From positions 62,001-126,000 of the forward strand of contig NZ_FOFU01000004.1 of the NCBI RefSeq assembly GCF_900111035.1: a stretch of DNA of 64,000 bases, in the 5' to 3' direction. This document shows, piece by piece, positions 63,632 to 64,000 of the stretch. Source of the DNA: Treponema bryantii. GTDB taxonomy: Bacteria; Spirochaetota; Spirochaetia; Treponematales; Treponemataceae. Position numbers and translations under genes: made by a program. A model generated the notes under the pieces. That model saw only the letters and a list, made by a program, of their open reading frames with translations, made no database searches and was not told the origin of the DNA. Numbering within the stretch: the first letter of the stretch is position 1; each line of letters opens with the position of its first letter.

Positions 63632-64000
63632 ATGGCTTACAAAGTATTTATTGATGGAAAAGAAGGCACTACCGGCCTTAAGATTTTTGAGCGTTTTGAA
63701 AAGCGCAATGATATTGAAATCATTACTATTGATGATGATAAGAGAAAAGATCCTGCTGAAAAGGCAAAAATGATCAATGCATCGGATTTTACATTCCTGT
63801 GTCTGCCAGATGCCGCCGCAATTGAATCTGCTGCTCTGTGCACAAATCCTAAAACACGCATTATCGATGCTTCTACAGCTCACCGTACAAATCCAGACTG
63901 GGCATACGGATTTCCAGAGCTTGGAGCTGATTTCAGAAAGAAAATTGAGACTTCAAACCGTGTAGCCGTACCTGGTTGTTACGCATCAGGCTCAATTGCC
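63632..64000 (+). CDS. argC: N-acetyl-gamma-glutamyl-phosphate reductase (5' part)
   Basis: The first 123 codons; the gene runs off the window. The NADP loop is GKEGTTGLKIF, close to the N-terminus as in type 2 ArgC. DFTFLCLPDAAAIESA and IIDASTAHRTNPDWAYGFPEL are family blocks, and the catalytic Cys is in VAVPGCYASG. It makes N-acetylglutamate semialdehyde in arginine synthesis. Confidence 0.93.
   Translation, partial: MAYKVFIDGKEGTTGLKIFERFEKRNDIEIITIDDDKRKDPAEKAKMINASDFTFLCLPDAAAIESAALCTNPKTRIIDASTAHRTNPDWAYGFPELGADFRKKIETSNRVAVPGCYASGSIA

Overview
The window looks like a chromosomal segment of a gut or rumen spirochaete, most likely a Treponema. The DNA is AT-rich. It carries three ECF S-components of the Trep_Strep (TIGR02185/MptD-like) family, spirochaete-style MMPL exporters, a DtxR/TroR-sized metalloregulator, DUF3793, and a GH10 xylanase plus xylose isomerase that fit life on plant fibre. 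No rRNA, integrase, transposase or CRISPR array was seen; one tRNA-Lys is present.

Layout. 1-9 kb: a cyclic-nucleotide-binding protein and a two-TM RCK channel with a non-K+ filter, a CheX phosphatase, an MMPL/LolA-like/outer-membrane-barrel operon facing a TetR regulator across five operators, and a class III adenylate cyclase. 9-13 kb: D-lactate dehydrogenase, ZIP transporter, HAD phosphatase, argS. 13-38 kb: a metal-acquisition island with four ABC half-transporter pairs (YbtPQ/IrtAB/SiaDE-like), two complete ECF modules, an outer-membrane protein, AraC and TetR regulators, a DnaQ-like exonuclease, flavodoxin and DUF3793. In one ECF module the double ATPase is fused to the first exporter half. 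38-53 kb: a 55-codon deleted enolase, an HXXEE protein, xylanase, mntP with an Mn riboswitch, MATE, AraC plus a second MMPL, an XRE/PIN pair, an ATC hydrolase, a candidate small RNA, a decayed pyrK/pyrD, xylA and a methyltransferase. 52-60 kb: eno, gpmA, a feoC-like gene, feoB, feoA, a FeoB-associated/HMA protein and the third ECF module. 60-64 kb: tRNA-Lys, PAP2, DtxR-family regulator, EAL protein and the start of argC.

The unifying signal is a 16-bp palindrome, GTTAG-N6-CTAAC, found about 18 times in intergenic DNA. It precedes the ECF/feo operon, the second ECF operon, flavodoxin, two ABC pairs, the outer-membrane protein, the first ECF operon, the DnaQ-like gene, MATE, the deleted enolase/HXXEE pair, xylA and the candidate small RNA. 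At four or five promoters one box covers the -35 and a second lies just after the -10. Because flavodoxin and feoAB are included, I infer an iron-starvation regulon. The DtxR-family protein at 61.2-61.6 kb keeps the iron-type ligand set (Met, Cys, Glu, His) and is the best candidate repressor. Taken together the island looks like a large iron/haem/metallophore uptake system with a possible RyhB-like RNA; the substrate is not determinable from sequence alone.
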